The notes under the pieces are model-generated. The model saw only the letters and a program-made list of their open reading frames with translations, ran no database searches and had not been told where the DNA came from. Positions 24,001-34,954 of a DNA stretch of 64,000 bases are shown here, in pieces. Within the stretch, counting starts at the first letter, position 1. Every line of letters begins with the position of its first letter. Source of the stretch: Tubiluchus corallicola (lineage: Eukaryota; Priapulida; Priapulimorpha; Priapulimorphida; Tubiluchidae); NCBI GenBank assembly GCA_030141605.1, contig JAQGDQ010000038.1, forward strand, positions 558,001 through 622,000, given 5' to 3'. Position numbers and translations under genes: made by a program.

Positions 24001-27000
24001 AATCACGATTTTCACAGGAGTATGGTTCTATGGCTAATACTGTTGCAAATATGAATGGCTTTCCCAATGGAATAGACAGTGTTGGTATATCAAAAGGTTG
24101 GAGTTGTTGCAGTTTCTTTTGTTTAACGCGCGGCCACAAGTCATTATAGTATGTTCTCTTTCGGTTCCAGACAGTTATCTGTAATAGAGTACTCTGCAGG
24201 AAAGAAGATTCTGAAGATCCATAGTAATTGTGTTGTATATTTAATATTAGAAGATATATTACGCCCCTCATTATCTGAGGATGGACCAGCTAGCAATTAG
24301 CTAGGAATATGAAAGTTATTATTAGTATGCAGTGACATGAAAAAAATTCATTGGTGTAATATGGTATGTGCCATTTATATTGCTAATAATATGAACTCTT
24401 ACTTTTCAGCATAGCAACTACTGCAGTGAATGTTGAAGAAAAGCTTATGAAAAAAGTGTTAATACAGTTGTTCTATTAAAATCTGCTTTCCTATTTTTCA
24501 TTCTTGTTTGTCAAAATTTGCAAGAATGGAACTTCCCTTGACAGCAGCAGATGCATTAGCACTAGCTAAACAAAATATTATTCACCCTTCTCATGGCACT
24601 GGTGCTGTGACACATCCAGTCTTAGGCTACTATTTTGTGCCCCAGGTGTTTTTTCCAGAGCATGTGTAACAGCAAGCATTTGCCGGTTTCTTAATAACAA
24701 TGTGAATGAAACTGTAGGCTTATAATCGATTCATTCTTGGGGAATCTCATCAAGGTTACAAATTGCAAAATCAAGACAGTCACATATAATAATATGCTGT
24801 ATTTACAGCAGTTTTCGAATGTTTCTTGCATAGTACATTTACCACCGAGGATGTTTATTGTATATTCCTGAAATCGCAATATATATTCATATTCTGGTAT
24901 CTGTAATAAATTCTGCTCGTTATTATATTTGGTTCTCTTGGTTTTGAAATGTGGGTTTGCACTTTTCTATTTTTATACCATATAATTCCAGAAAAAAACA
25001 TGTTTGAGTATAGTTAATATGTTGTTAAGTCTCGCTGTGCAATAAAATTTAGTCAGTAATTTCTTTAAAATTCGTAAACTAACACTTGAAAATGTCTAAT
25101 ATATGGTGAGCCATTTCCTTCTTCTTCTGTTGCTCTTAATCATCTATTGTAAACATAGAGCCTCTGTCCTTTATTGGAGCACTCCCTGTTTCCTGTCTGC
25201 AGCTAAAATTTTCAATTCCTGTGATGCTATTGTTAGGCTTGGTTCCAGCTGTTGTAAATCTTTATTAATTCTTGATATCCAGGTTGGTTTTGGTTTGCCT
25301 GGAGGTCATTTAGTAGGCTTCAGTGCCTCGTTTAGTCCTAATCTTACTGATGTTTTTTTTTTGGTAATCTCATTAAATGTCCTTCCCACCTTAGTCTTCT
25401 GATTCTGATTTTTGTGCTCCATTGTTCTTCTTTGGTTCTGTTATACAGCTGCTCATTTGAAATGATATATGACTATTTTATTTTTTAGATTTTTCTGAGT
25501 AGGCCTCTGTGAAATACATTTATTTCTGTTTCCTGAGTTGCAGTTAAGCACACATTTCACTGTTGTACATTAAGATAATAGTTATATATGCATTAAAGAG
25601 TCACAGCCTTCTTTTGAGGGATAATTTCTTGCTGATTAGAATTGATTTATTTTGGATAAAACCATACATTGCCCGTTGTTTCCTATTTGTGATGTCATCT
25701 TCTGTGTTACGTTGTGATCCCATGTATTTGCAACATTTCCAGGATTGATCTCTATCTCATGATATGTTATACTCTTCAGCTTTTGTGTTGTTAACTTTGA
25801 GATTTCTTTTTTCTGGTAATTTTGGGCATTCTTTTTTAACAGTATCTGTGCAGAATTTTGAAATTTTAATCCACCCAATGTCGTTGGCATACTGTTGATC
25901 TATTAGGAATGGCTTTTAGGAATCTGGTGCAGGATAAGTGTGATCAGTTATATGGAAAGGTAGATTTTCTATGGAGCTGGTATCGTAAACATGATCTGTT
26001 GGTAAAACACCTTCGTTTTGGAGTGCATTGGCTAGGCACAGGGCTGAGGCAGTCATCTTGAGGAGTGCCAAAGTTAGTATTGAAAGTTCTTCCTATAGTA
26101 TTGCCTAGTTTTACATGAAGCTTGACATCTTTAAGTAGGATTGTTATCATGTGTAATTCATCTGGTTCTAAAACTGATTTTAAATCATCAAATAGTATTC
26201 CTCTATCAACAGTATCAAAAGCCTTTCATATCAGGTAGTAATTGAGTAAGAACTTGAAGTTATAGCTTTTTCAGCTAATATTTTTGCAGACATGAATAAT
26301 TCTGTAGTGTTCCTTCCTTCTCTATATGCAGTTTGGGTAATTGGTATAGTGTTGTTCAGTCTGCCGTGTATGCATCTGATAATACAAATTGCCAAAATTT
26401 TCCTAAACAGACTTAGCAGAATTATTGGCCTTAAGTTCTCTACTGGTCCTTTTTTCTTCTTTGGTTTTGGAATTGGTATAGAACTTCCTTAACTTCTTTT
26501 GGATAATTTCCCATTTTTGCAACGTCATTTAACAAGTTAGCAGTTTCTGTGTTTACTAACCTAGGTCCATATTTTAATTGTTCAGCTACTTTATTATCAA
26601 TGCCAGGACTTTTGCCAGGAATCTTTAGAGATTTTATTTGCACAATACATTTGTTCGTTAAAAGGTGGTTCCATATCTACGGGCTCCAAATCAGGTAGAG
26701 TTTTCGAGTTAGCAATATTAAATGATTTTTCAAAGAGCTTAGTAATTAATTCTGCCGCTTCTGTTTCATCAATTGTAAGTCCATTTGTAGTTTCTACTAT
26801 TAGTTTTTCTTTCGGTTTATTTCTGTTAATGTTCCTAACAGCTTTAATCACCCGAGTGAAGTCTTCTTTACTTTTCTCTATATCCTCAATCATTTCCTGT
26901 AGTTGATAACTGTAGTCAATTTTTATTTTTTGCTCTAACCAGCAAAACTTTCAGTAAATAACCTGAAAGTAACAGTAACTGATAGTAAATAACAGTAAAT

Positions 27001-30000
27001 TCCTATGAACATACTAGATTAATACATTTTTCTGCTTTTACAGGTGAAGTTGTATTAAAACTCAATAAGGGACCAAAACTTTATGCACAGCAATTTCTTG
27101 CCATGTTTATGAAGAGAATCATGTATTCATATCGTAGTTGGCTTGTCATTATTGCCCAGCTTCTAATTCCATGCTTATTCACGACGATAACTCTGATCGT
27201 TGTGAAAACACTGCCAAAACCAACTGATTCACCGCCACTTATACTGAACTTAAAGCCTTTTGGTGAGAACATTGTTCCGTATTACATGTCTCATACAAAC
27301 GTTTTCCATGAAAACTTACGTCGTAATAGCAAAAGTGTGGCATCTGATCTCGCTGTTGAATATGCACATCAGTTTGAACATAGTAAAACACGTGCTATAA
27401 ATATTACTAATCTGCCGGAATATCATGACAAAACACTGGACGAGTTCATCATTAAAGAAACGGAGAAAGATTTGGGGAAATTTCTTTCAGCATGTATAGT
27501 TGCAGCCATGTTTGGAGTTGTATCTAACGAGACCATTTTGACGGCATATTTCAACAACCAGCCTTATCATGGCCCGGGAATATCATTGGCAGCTGCCGAT
27601 AATTCACTGTTGAAATATTTTGTCAATGATTCGTACAACATAGAAACGACTAATCATCCGTTACCACGAACAGCTCAAGATCAGATAACAGATGCACTAG
27701 TTCACGATGCAGAGGGATTTAGTATTTCTTTTAACCTGATGTTTGGAATGGCATTTCTCTCTAGCAGTTTTGTTCTGTTTTTGGTGAAAGAACGCTCAAC
27801 TAAGGCGAAACATATTCAAATTGTAAGTGTCTTTTAAGGTTTTTAATGAAGCATTGAAATAGAGTATGTTGTTAAATACGTGTTTGAGTTTGCTAGTCCT
27901 AATTTTGTCAGTGAAATTGTTTTATTTTGTCTTTGAATCAGAAAAATACATTTTTTGGTTAATGTTTTACAGTAAAAGAATTTGAGCTGTTTTGTGAATT
28001 GTCGCGAATAATAGAGTCTGGAAGGTGAGGGATATAGCTGACTGCTGAGTCTGGCCAGTAAATGGTTAACTGCTAGGAACACTGCTTCTTGACAATTTCT
28101 TGATAATCGATTTCATTTCAGCCACTATCATGTAATGCATCGACAGCATGCCCTGCTGTTGAGTAGTTATCCCTGCTTGCAGAGTGCAGAATTATATAAT
28201 GGGAGTGCTCTGAAAGTAACAGAAAATGTTTGATTTTATTTTTGTGCAATTAACCTATATTATTTTGTTATTTTTTCTAGATTAGTGGTGTGTATCCGTT
28301 CAATTTCTGGTTGTCGACATTTGTTTGGGATTTCATCAACTTCACGATTCCGCTTGTCTGCATACTGGCAATATTTGTTGCTTTTAACATACCAGCATAC
28401 ACACAGGATGGTCACCTTGGATATGTCACCCTACTGTTGCTAGGTTACGGATGGTCAATGCTGCCATTTGTCTATCTATGGTCATTTTTCTTTAACATTT
28501 CATCAACTGCATTTGCTCGTTTAACAAAGTTCAATATTATATCAGGTAAATTACATAATAAGTCTATAAATATAGTTTACTATTTGGTTATACTGTGATA
28601 ACGACATCAGAATATAACATGGTTTTCCTTACATGGTTTGGAATACTGCATTCAGGAATCCAGCACTTGTGGTGACTGGGACTGAATGTGTCAGGAGCAG
28701 GTGGAAGCAGCCTTTGGGTCTCCATTACCATTGTCTAAGGGTTTATTGAGAAGTTAGGTTACAATAACCTCTGCGCAACTTTTGCACTATATGTGCAATC
28801 AGTGATTGTGGCAGAGAATTGAATACAAAGCAATTTTTGTAGTTAAAAAGTAATTTTTTTTAATATTGGATCTATTGAATAATCAGTAGTAGATGAGAAA
28901 GTACTGATCTTTAACTATGATTTGCTATAATAAGTTTTTTACTACTTTAATATTTTTTAAATTATAGTTTTTCAGTGCAGTCTCCTTAGGCTAATAGTAC
29001 CACTATTTTTCAACATAGCCATTTGCCAGTTTTATATGCCACAATTGTGATTCTGACAATTCCAGTTACTAATCTATTACTCATCAGCAACTGCCTTTAA
29101 AGTTTGATGAAAATTTGCTTGTCAGAGTTAAACTTTTTATGATGGGCTCTTTTTCACCAATTTTGTTAAAAGTTTATCAGTAATTTTTTCAAACGCTATA
29201 AATAAAATTTCTGGCTACCGTTACCATGTTGGATTTAGTATTGGTTTGTTTCTAAGTGCACTATTATTAGTCCAGGTTCACTGCCGTCTGTGTTACAACA
29301 TACTTGGGCAAGGGGTTTGTTGTTGCATTTTTGTTTTGCTTGATATCTCCATGACTTCATAATCTATGTTAATAGCTACATGAGAAGAAGGTTTGTATAC
29401 TTTGGCTGATTAATAATCTACATTACAGTCACTGAGTGTTTATATAGCAATCCTCAGTATCTCTTAATAGCAAGGATTACTGGTAATATCGAAAGGTTGT
29501 TGGAAACCTGGGGGGGCCTATTTCATTATCAAGAATCATCCTTTACAAACAACTATACGCGTAAACAGAGATGTCTCAGTCACATTTGGATGAGCATACA
29601 GACTTCCTGAAGGAGAGAAACAACCAGACATAACATGTCAGGTAAAATTCCCTGTCTTTTCAACAGCCACTCATCCATTTACTAACTAAGCATGGCACTA
29701 CACCACTTTATAGCCAAATACATATCATGATACTTCAGAAATGTTTTAAGCACTTGTACTTTATTTTATTATATGTTTCAAATAGTTACAGCATTTTTAA
29801 CATTCACAATAATGTTTTTCTTGTCATGTAATTTGTAACGAAAGCCTACTGCTGTATTTACAGGTATTGTGACAGTTCTTGCTGTTGCAATTCTGGCACT
29901 TCCTCAGTTGGATCTTGAATATGTATCCGATGCATTGGAGTGGGTTTTTATTGTACTTCTACCAAACTTCTCACTTGGTCAGGGTATTCAAGACTTGTAC

Positions 30001-33000
30001 AATAATTATCAGTTTAATAGCATCTGTGAGCAGCCATATGTGAGATTAATTTGCGAATTCACCAATATGACAATGGCTTGCTGTCCAGGTATAAGTTTGT
30101 TAAATTTGTAACATCAATGAAAAAACATTTTTCGTAACTATAATAGCAGTTTCAGGCAGCTGTATACAGATGAATGCTGTTTAACAAAATATAGTTTTTC
30201 TTTTTCCTTTTTCTTGTCATAAAAAGGTTATTTTGTTACTTCGGCCAGTAACTTCAGTCTTACCCTGTATAATAATTCTGTGTACATTAATACAGTACAT
30301 TGATGTATTAAGTTGCTTGGTGAGTTTTACATTAAAAAATGCTTTTACACACATTTGCTTTAACAGTTATTGTGCAGTGTTCTACTGCACAATTTTTAAT
30401 TCTAATAGTTTTTACCTAATCATAGTTTATTGTGTATTGTATATATAGCAGTGGGTTTAGAGTTTTCCTTTTCCTTAATTTTAATACTTTGTACTATACT
30501 GGACCATTCATAACGAATTTCACATTTCCCGCTTTACAAACGATCAATGTTACTGATTCTTTTCAATAACTGAATGTACTTATTATTTATCTCTTGTTAT
30601 TGTTACATATTATGACTTTGTGATTCCATTAATCTAACTGTGCATGTAAATTATATTTTACGTGCAAATAAATGTAGTAAATGTTTATTTTCTGCAAATA
30701 GCTGTTCTTATTAGTACTATAGACATGCGTTTGAATACAAATGTTTACTTGTTTTCAGGTCATTGTGGCGATTTCTGCATCAAGTACACTTCTAATTATC
30801 TAGCCTGGGACAAACCTGGTATTGGACGAATGCTTGTATTCATGGCAGTGCAAGGAACACTTTTGTTTATCTTTGTTTTCTGTGCAGAATGGAGATTACT
30901 AAGAAGATTAGTGTATGCAGCCAAAGCAAAAAATGTTGGCATTATTAATGCGGTAAACTTGAGTTTTTTGTAACGTTTTCTCCTTTACTTTTTGTAAGTT
31001 TATCATCTTGTTGTGTGCTTTTTATTATCTTTTAAAAAAATTACTAAACAGCTGCACAGGTACAATTAAATAGCTGCATAGGTACACACTAGCAATTTAT
31101 TTTAAATGTCATTTTCTTAATTTGTTTTATTCTATGTATTTCCTGTCCTCCTGGTGAAGCATCTTTAAGCATTGCTTATGATAATTGAATTTATCCTACA
31201 GGAACCACTACAAGCACCAGAAGATGATGATGTGCTGGCAGAGAGGATCAGAATTAATAATACGCCAATCGTTACTTTATTTAACACTGATGTTCTAATA
31301 TTAAAAGAATTAAGCAAATGTTACGAATCACTGCTGGCAGTAGATGGTCTAAATTTTGGTGTTAGACGAGGAGAGTGTTTTGGTTTACTTGGAATGAATG
31401 GAGCTGGTGAGTATACTTATTCTGCCTCCCTTGCTCTAGGTAATGGCTATTTTTATATATCAGTCAATTAGTTTTTTTAAGTATTTATGATAAGAATGCA
31501 ACCAGATTAATTATGATTTGCTTTTAGTGCATAATTTTCTCTACGGTTATAAAGAATCTAAGAACTGGACCTCGATAAACTCCTAGACCAACAGCAGACT
31601 ACTTGGTTTCCCTGCTCTTTATAGCAGTAACAGTTACTGTTAAATTGTATTACTTACCCCCAGCATATTACTTATCACTTGTAAATCACTCATATACTTT
31701 CTTTGTCTACATAGCTTATTTCTTACAGATTTAAACTTAATTGCTCTACTTGTATTTTAAAGTGTCATCGGTGTTAACATTAGTTGCTTTAAAATGCCAC
31801 TTATTTTGCTTTACACTTGTCACTTAAAAATTTGACAAAACTGTGACGAAAAGTCTGGACTTGGGTAGGCGTGTGAAACTACTATAAATAATTATGCGTT
31901 GCTTTCTATTCTTTAGGCAAGACAAGTACGTTTAAAATGTTATCTGGAGATGAGTCAATTACATCCGGCGATGCTTTTGTTACCAGTTACAGCGTAAAGA
32001 GAGATATCAAAAAGGTTTTTGGAATGCATTAAACTAAAGTTTTCAAATTTATAATAGCCAGTAATTTGATGGATAGATCACTCTTCTGAGTTTTAACTTC
32101 TAAATGGTTCTTATATGTTACATTACATTCCAAACTGGCATATGTAGCCCTTGAATTGTAAAAATATAAGAACGTAAACTGTAGTGTTGTACACAGGGCG
32201 TGGGGCCTTACAGGAATGGTTCCCAGCAGGGTTTGATGTAGTGCCTTGAAGCAATTTTAAAAGCTTTGAATGCAACAAAATTTCAAATAGCTACAAATGC
32301 TCTAAATTCAACTATAGGTACTCTTAAAAAGGTTTTGAGATTTTGTAGATGTGCATATTAGCATGAAAAATTTTTTAGCCTGCGCATTTAATTTTACATG
32401 GTTTTTTGTGAGTCAATGAAAATTGCAAATGTTTCCAAATTTCTTCTAAATTATACATGTTTTCATTTTTCAGCTTTAATTGATTTACGGAGGTGCTCTG
32501 CTGTCATGGCAATGGCATTTTTAAAAACTATGATTTAGTAAAGTCTAGTGTTCATGTTTAACATGGTGAATAATGTTAAAAATAATGGTATTAATTAATT
32601 ATAAATGTGACAGTACATGTATTTACTGGACAGTTATGAAAAATTTTGTGTGGTGACAAGCAAAGTACGTCAGTGCTGCTGGCTTCATCTGTAGACAGGG
32701 CAGAGACAAATACACACAGATGATTATTTAAACAAAATGATTAAAATTCCTTCAAAAAAGAAATGATATATGAGTTCCAACATAGTAAACTATTTCAGCT
32801 ATTTTTTAAGAAGGTATATACCATATATTTGCGTATGCCTTCAATTCAAGCACTTAAAGTTATAGCAGGTTTTGGACTAATATCGTTTTTTGTGCATATT
32901 TAACAATTCTTACTTTCTACAGGTTCAGCAGAGAATTGGGTATTGTCCACAATTTGATGCATTAGTTGATCACATGACTGGTAGAGAGACACTGTACATG

Positions 33001-34855
33001 TATGCTCGTTTACGCGGAGTGCCGGAAAGATGTTTAAGAGATGTTACTAGTAAACTTATGTCAGCTTTACTACTTGATCCACATGCAGACAAGCTTGTTG
33101 TGCAATATAGGTATGCAGCTGATTGCAGTTTGCAAATAGAGAAGGCTTCTTTACCATAAAATTTGTGTAAATAATGCAACTGCACACTGGACTCTAATTT
33201 CTAGGGTACTTAAATTACTAGCTAAGGGAAAAGCTTGTTTAAACTCCTTGTTTGATTAACAGATGCATCTTACAGAATTTTATAATTACTTTCATGTTGA
33301 ACAGCCATTTGCAATAACTTGCGTTTGTATTATCTTTTGAGATTAAAAAGCGGAGCCAGGCAATGGTGCAGTTGGTAGTACTGAGCTGAGCCTTGCTTGA
33401 CCAAAATTTTTAGTTGTTTGAATAGCAGCCTGTGTGATAGTTCTTTAACTACCTGCATTTTCATTTATGAGATTTTCTGTTTTGGTCCAATATAAAATTC
33501 TGGCACTCTAACAAAAGGGGAAGCTTTTACATTTAAAATGTTAGGATTTGTTCTAAACTCTGGAATATACAACCTTATTGGTAATCACTTAATTAAAAGG
33601 TTGACTCAGTCTAAAAACTTCACAATGTTTTCGTTAGAAACAAATTGATTTAACTTATTTTTGAAATTTATATATAGTGGTGGCACAAAAAGAAAGCTAA
33701 GTACTGCTGTGTCTTTGGTTGGTGATCCACCTGTAATATTTCTTGATGAGCCAACTACTGGAATGGATCCTGTTGCTAGGCGCTTACTATGGGATGCATT
33801 GTCACGGTATCGTGCAGCAGGAAAGTGCATTATTCTCACTTCGCACAGGTATCTAGTAATTTAATTTTTTGTTTGATATAAATTGTTAGGGATCACTAAA
33901 CACATTGCTAGATGTTTAACAGTGTACTGGATTATTTGACTGTGTCACTGAGTAAAACAATAATGTTTGATGTTTGAATAAAAAAATACGATAATCCCTC
34001 TAGTAATAATGTTATGTCTCGTAAAGCTAGTCATCGTGTTTTTCCTGTATTAAAAATACATTTTAGCATGGAAGAGTGTGAGGCTCTTTGTACCAGGATA
34101 GCAATTATGGTGAACGGACGACTAAAATGTCTCGGAAGTCCTCAACACCTTAAGAATAAATTTGGACAAGGCTATACATTGTTGGCCAAGGTTACCATGG
34201 CGTCGAGTAACATAGTTCCTGATCCTCAGCCTTTCATTGACCATGTTATGTCCATGTATAAAGATAAATGTGTTTTGAAGGACATTCATCAGGTAACTAA
34301 TTATCTCCAGCATCTTATTGTATTAAGATTTGACACAACATAATTCATTTGTGTGGCACTTGAATGTCAATTTTAAAATTTTACTCATGTAAAATATAGT
34401 TTTGGAAACATTAACCTTAATATACATAAAAATTGAATTATACTGAACATTTGTGAAATCTAGCATTCCAGTAGTTTTTGTAAAATTGTTTTACATAATT
34501 GCAAGCAGACAGCATGATTTATATGAGTTAAAATTTATATTAATTTTGAAACATGCTACCTCAGAGAAATGTCAGTGTTCATAACAAAATCACTGTATTG
34601 CTGTCAGGATACAGTGTTTTTCTCTCTGTTATTGCTTTGCATTTTGAAAAAAATGTTTTTATGTTTTCACCTTAGGGTTTTGTACATTTACACATCATGG
34701 ATCCGTCATTGCGGCTTTCAAGTATTTTTACCATGATGGAAAAATCGAAGATTCTATTTAATTTAGAAGATTACTCCATAAGCCAAACAACATTGGAACA
34801 AGTCTTCCTCAACTTTGCCAAATCACAACGATCAGAAGATGAGATCATATCCTAG
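11937..34855 (+). CDS. ABCA3: ABCA3-like full ABC transporter, complete (26 coding exons)
   Basis: The 26 exons join into 5,139 nt (1,712 residues plus TAG), against about 1,704 for human ABCA3. All junction phases agree. The order is: TM1 (about residues 20-45), large extracellular loop, TMD1 helices (about 245-480), NBD1, TM7 (about 890-915), second extracellular loop, TMD2 helices (about 1110-1345), NBD2. NBD1 has Walker [10 protein letters not shown] (K562), signature LSGGM (655-659), Walker B D679-E680 and switch H711. NBD2 has Walker A GMNGAGKTS (K1427), signature YSGGT (1520-1524), D1544-E1545 and H1577. Both sites therefore look catalytically competent. The family exports phospholipids across or out of membranes; ABCA3 loads lamellar-body lipids. 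The start at 11937 has a strong context (ACCATGG), and an in-frame TGA at 11898 excludes an earlier one. ABCA1/2/7-type genes are longer, so the ABCA3 group is the best call; strict orthology is inferred. Confidence 0.95.
13227..13379 (+). CDS. ABCA3: ABCA3-like exon 2
   Basis: The acceptor is tttttttag. It begins [15 protein letters not shown], like NATIYPGQSIQELP in human ABCA3, and contains ILAYSPD. It is part of extracellular loop 1. Confidence 0.9.
14378..14507 (+). CDS. ABCA3: ABCA3-like exon 3
   Basis: Extracellular loop 1, [18 protein letters not shown] and onward. The acceptor is actttcag and the donor gtaagt. Confidence 0.9.
14717..14877 (+). CDS. ABCA3: ABCA3-like exon 4
   Basis: It begins [12 protein letters not shown] (human VKYHLRFSYTRRN) and includes the KWQTQ segment. 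The acceptor is tgatgtag and the donor gtttgt. Confidence 0.9.
15577..15682 (+). CDS. ABCA3: ABCA3-like exon 5
   Basis: It begins [18 protein letters not shown], a highly conserved ABCA loop motif (GYIREGFLAVQHAVDRAI). The acceptor is gcctttag and the donor gtatga. Confidence 0.92.
16727..16868 (+). CDS. ABCA3: ABCA3-like exon 6 (ends at a GC donor)
   Basis: It encodes [20 protein letters not shown] and the second membrane helix, ending EKEQKLK. The donor is AAG|gcaact, not GT. The frame continues exactly into ESMKIMGL of the next exon, which matches the family (RLKEYMRMMGL). Confidence 0.9.
16869..17255 (+). other. GC-AG intron of the ABCA3-like gene
   Basis: The donor is AAG|gcaact and the acceptor tttttgcag. 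Frame and family alignment (KLK|ESMK) fix both ends. No GT near the exon end would keep the conserved EKEQKLK. Confidence 0.85.
17256..17493 (+). CDS. ABCA3: ABCA3-like exon 7
   Basis: It encodes [18 protein letters not shown] and two membrane helices, ending VSVFFSK (family FSFMVSTFFSK). The acceptor is tttttgcag and the donor gtttgt. Confidence 0.93.
17691..17836 (+). repeat. 73-bp tandem duplication in an ABCA3-like intron
   Basis: Two adjacent 73-bp copies start aacagatttt at 17691 and 17764 and differ at only three positions. The near identity points to a recent duplication. Confidence 0.9.
18194..18367 (+). CDS. ABCA3: ABCA3-like exon 8
   Basis: It encodes [20 protein letters not shown] through [15 protein letters not shown]. 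This is a TMD1 helix plus a conserved MGAQLIGKFE-like block. Confidence 0.93.
18918..19099 (+). CDS. ABCA3: ABCA3-like exon 9
   Basis: It encodes [15 protein letters not shown] and the last TMD1 helix, then [18 protein letters not shown] (family YMEAVFPGQFGVPQPWYF). The donor is gtaagt, phase 0. Confidence 0.93.
19369..19441 (+). repeat. tRNA-Thr(UGU)-like relic, possibly a SINE head
   Basis: The order is: A-box-like TGCATTAGTGG inside a D-arm with a perfect GCAT/ATGC stem, loop CGTGTAA (anticodon TGT in place), and B-box GGTTCAAGC with a four-of-five-pair T stem. The acceptor stem and anticodon stem do not pair well and U33 is G, so it is a tRNA pseudogene or tRNA-derived SINE, not a working tRNA. 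Confidence 0.4.
19875..20021 (+). CDS. ABCA3: ABCA3-like exon 10
   Basis: It begins PSYWCG, as in the family, then an acidic linker. It ends GIQMQHLRK, the first strand of NBD1. Confidence 0.92.
20423..20540 (+). CDS. ABCA3: ABCA3-like exon 11, NBD1 Walker A
   Basis: It encodes [19 protein letters not shown], a perfect ABCA Walker A with Lys562. The acceptor is aaatgtag and the donor gtaatc. Confidence 0.95.
21691..21845 (+). CDS. ABCA3: ABCA3-like exon 12, NBD1 Q-loop
   Basis: It encodes [17 protein letters not shown] and the Q-loop [19 protein letters not shown]. The Gln (603) is kept, but the usual Pro before it is Leu. Confidence 0.94.
21942..22097 (+). CDS. ABCA3: ABCA3-like exon 13, NBD1 signature
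   Basis: It contains the ABC signature [15 protein letters not shown] at about residues 655-669. It has 52 phase-0 codons. Confidence 0.95.
22469..22679 (+). CDS. ABCA3: ABCA3-like exon 14, NBD1 Walker B and switch
   Basis: It encodes [17 protein letters not shown] (Walker B), [18 protein letters not shown] (switch His711) and [12 protein letters not shown], all textbook ABCA. Confidence 0.95.
22716..22793 (+). repeat. Perfect 39-bp tandem duplication in an ABCA3-like intron
   Basis: The unit starting gaactgtctatgcttatc at 22716 is repeated without change at 22755. It lies about 36 bases after the exon 14 donor. Confidence 0.92.
23304..23553 (+). CDS. ABCA3: ABCA3-like exon 15, NBD1 regulatory end
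   Basis: It begins [15 protein letters not shown] and ends [11 protein letters not shown], as in the family. The acceptor is ttctatag and the donor gttggt. Confidence 0.93.
23972..24096 (+). CDS. ABCA3: ABCA3-like exon 16, inter-domain linker
   Basis: It begins [16 protein letters not shown], the variable linker after NBD1. The phase agrees at both ends, but the sequence is not conserved, so exact ends rest on the splice sites. Confidence 0.8.
24526..24669 (+). other. Unexplained protein-like ORF island in an ABCA3-like intron
   Basis: This 47-codon ATG ORF begins [17 protein letters not shown] and continues with [15 protein letters not shown]. It is balanced in composition and GC-richer than the surrounding intron. 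A donor-like CAG|gtgttt lies at 24646. It cannot be a cassette exon of the ABCA gene in the observed phase, since it would meet TGA after five codons. It could be a gene or retrogene fragment. I do not recognise the family. Confidence 0.35.
25110..26940 (-). mobile_element. Decayed non-LTR retrotransposon (LINE) fragment, antisense in an ABCA3-like intron
   Basis: Read on the minus strand, the fragments come in the order of a LINE reverse transcriptase: a pre-RT region (ORF near 26597-26893), [36 protein letters not shown], a degraded [21 protein letters not shown] (usual Gly replaced by Asp), the catalytic box as YAND instead of YADD (25880-25891), and the C-terminal [13 protein letters not shown] and [15 protein letters not shown]. 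Several frameshifts and stops separate them. The endonuclease end is missing (5' truncation). It looks like an RTE/Jockey-type element; the exact clade is not certain. It is inactive. Confidence 0.85.
27044..27822 (+). CDS. ABCA3: ABCA3-like exon 17, TM7 and extracellular loop 2
   Basis: This is the largest exon (779 nt). It encodes [20 protein letters not shown]7 ([20 protein letters not shown]), the second extracellular loop with [18 protein letters not shown], and the start of TMD2 ([20 protein letters not shown]). Confidence 0.95.
28281..28545 (+). CDS. ABCA3: ABCA3-like exon 18
   Basis: It encodes [18 protein letters not shown] and several TMD2 helices, ending [10 protein letters not shown]. 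The acceptor is tttttctag and the donor gtaaat. Confidence 0.94.
29864..30088 (+). CDS. ABCA3: ABCA3-like exon 19
   Basis: TMD2 helix, then [18 protein letters not shown] (family LPNHCLGMAVSSFYENY) and a cysteine-containing loop. Confidence 0.93.
30759..30952 (+). CDS. ABCA3: ABCA3-like exon 20, last TM helix
   Basis: It contains [20 protein letters not shown] (family ENFYAWSAPGVGRFVASMA) and the last membrane helix, then a basic cytosolic stretch. Confidence 0.93.
31202..31406 (+). CDS. ABCA3: ABCA3-like exon 21, start of NBD2
   Basis: It begins [18 protein letters not shown] and ends [13 protein letters not shown], so Walker A is split by the intron after its last Gly. Confidence 0.94.
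31917..32014 (+). CDS. ABCA3: ABCA3-like exon 22, NBD2 Walker A end
   Basis: It completes Walker A ([13 protein letters not shown], Lys1427) and continues SITSGDAFV. It is 98 nt long. Confidence 0.94.
32923..33110 (+). CDS. ABCA3: ABCA3-like exon 23, NBD2 Q-loop
   Basis: It encodes [20 protein letters not shown], the canonical Q-loop, ending just inside the signature (QYS). Confidence 0.95.
33678..33848 (+). CDS. ABCA3: ABCA3-like exon 24, NBD2 signature and Walker B
   Basis: It encodes [36 protein letters not shown] and ILTSH. The switch His is residue 1577. Confidence 0.95.
34067..34292 (+). CDS. ABCA3: ABCA3-like exon 25
   Basis: It begins [19 protein letters not shown] after the split Ser and continues [18 protein letters not shown], typical of the ABCA NBD2 end. 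Confidence 0.95.
34676..34855 (+). CDS. ABCA3: ABCA3-like terminal exon 26
   Basis: It ends with [20 protein letters not shown] and a short acidic tail before TAG, matching DYSVSQISLEQVFLSFA of human ABCA3. Confidence 0.95.
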   Translation, partial: GFVHLHIMDPSLRLSSIFTMMEKSKILFNLEDYSISQTTLEQVFLNFAKSQRSEDEIIS

Positions 34856-34954
34856 CAATGAAGCAACACTGTGTACGACTTAAAAAGTTCTAGCATTGTT
34901 ATTAGTATTCTCTTCACAAAAAGAATTGTTCTATAAAACTTTATAGAATCTCAA

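Larger units (their letters stand above)
24097..27043 (+). other. ABCA3-like intron 16 (2.9 kb)
   Basis: This is the longest ABCA intron. It contains the protein-like island at 24526-24669 and the antisense LINE relic at 25110-26940. The remaining sequence is plain AT-rich DNA. Confidence 0.8.

Noticed and set aside
33350-33430. A second tRNA-like sequence (TGGTGCAGTTGGTAG)
   Set aside because: A good A box, but the B box (GTTTGAATAGC) is poor and no stems pair. Probably chance or a very old SINE.
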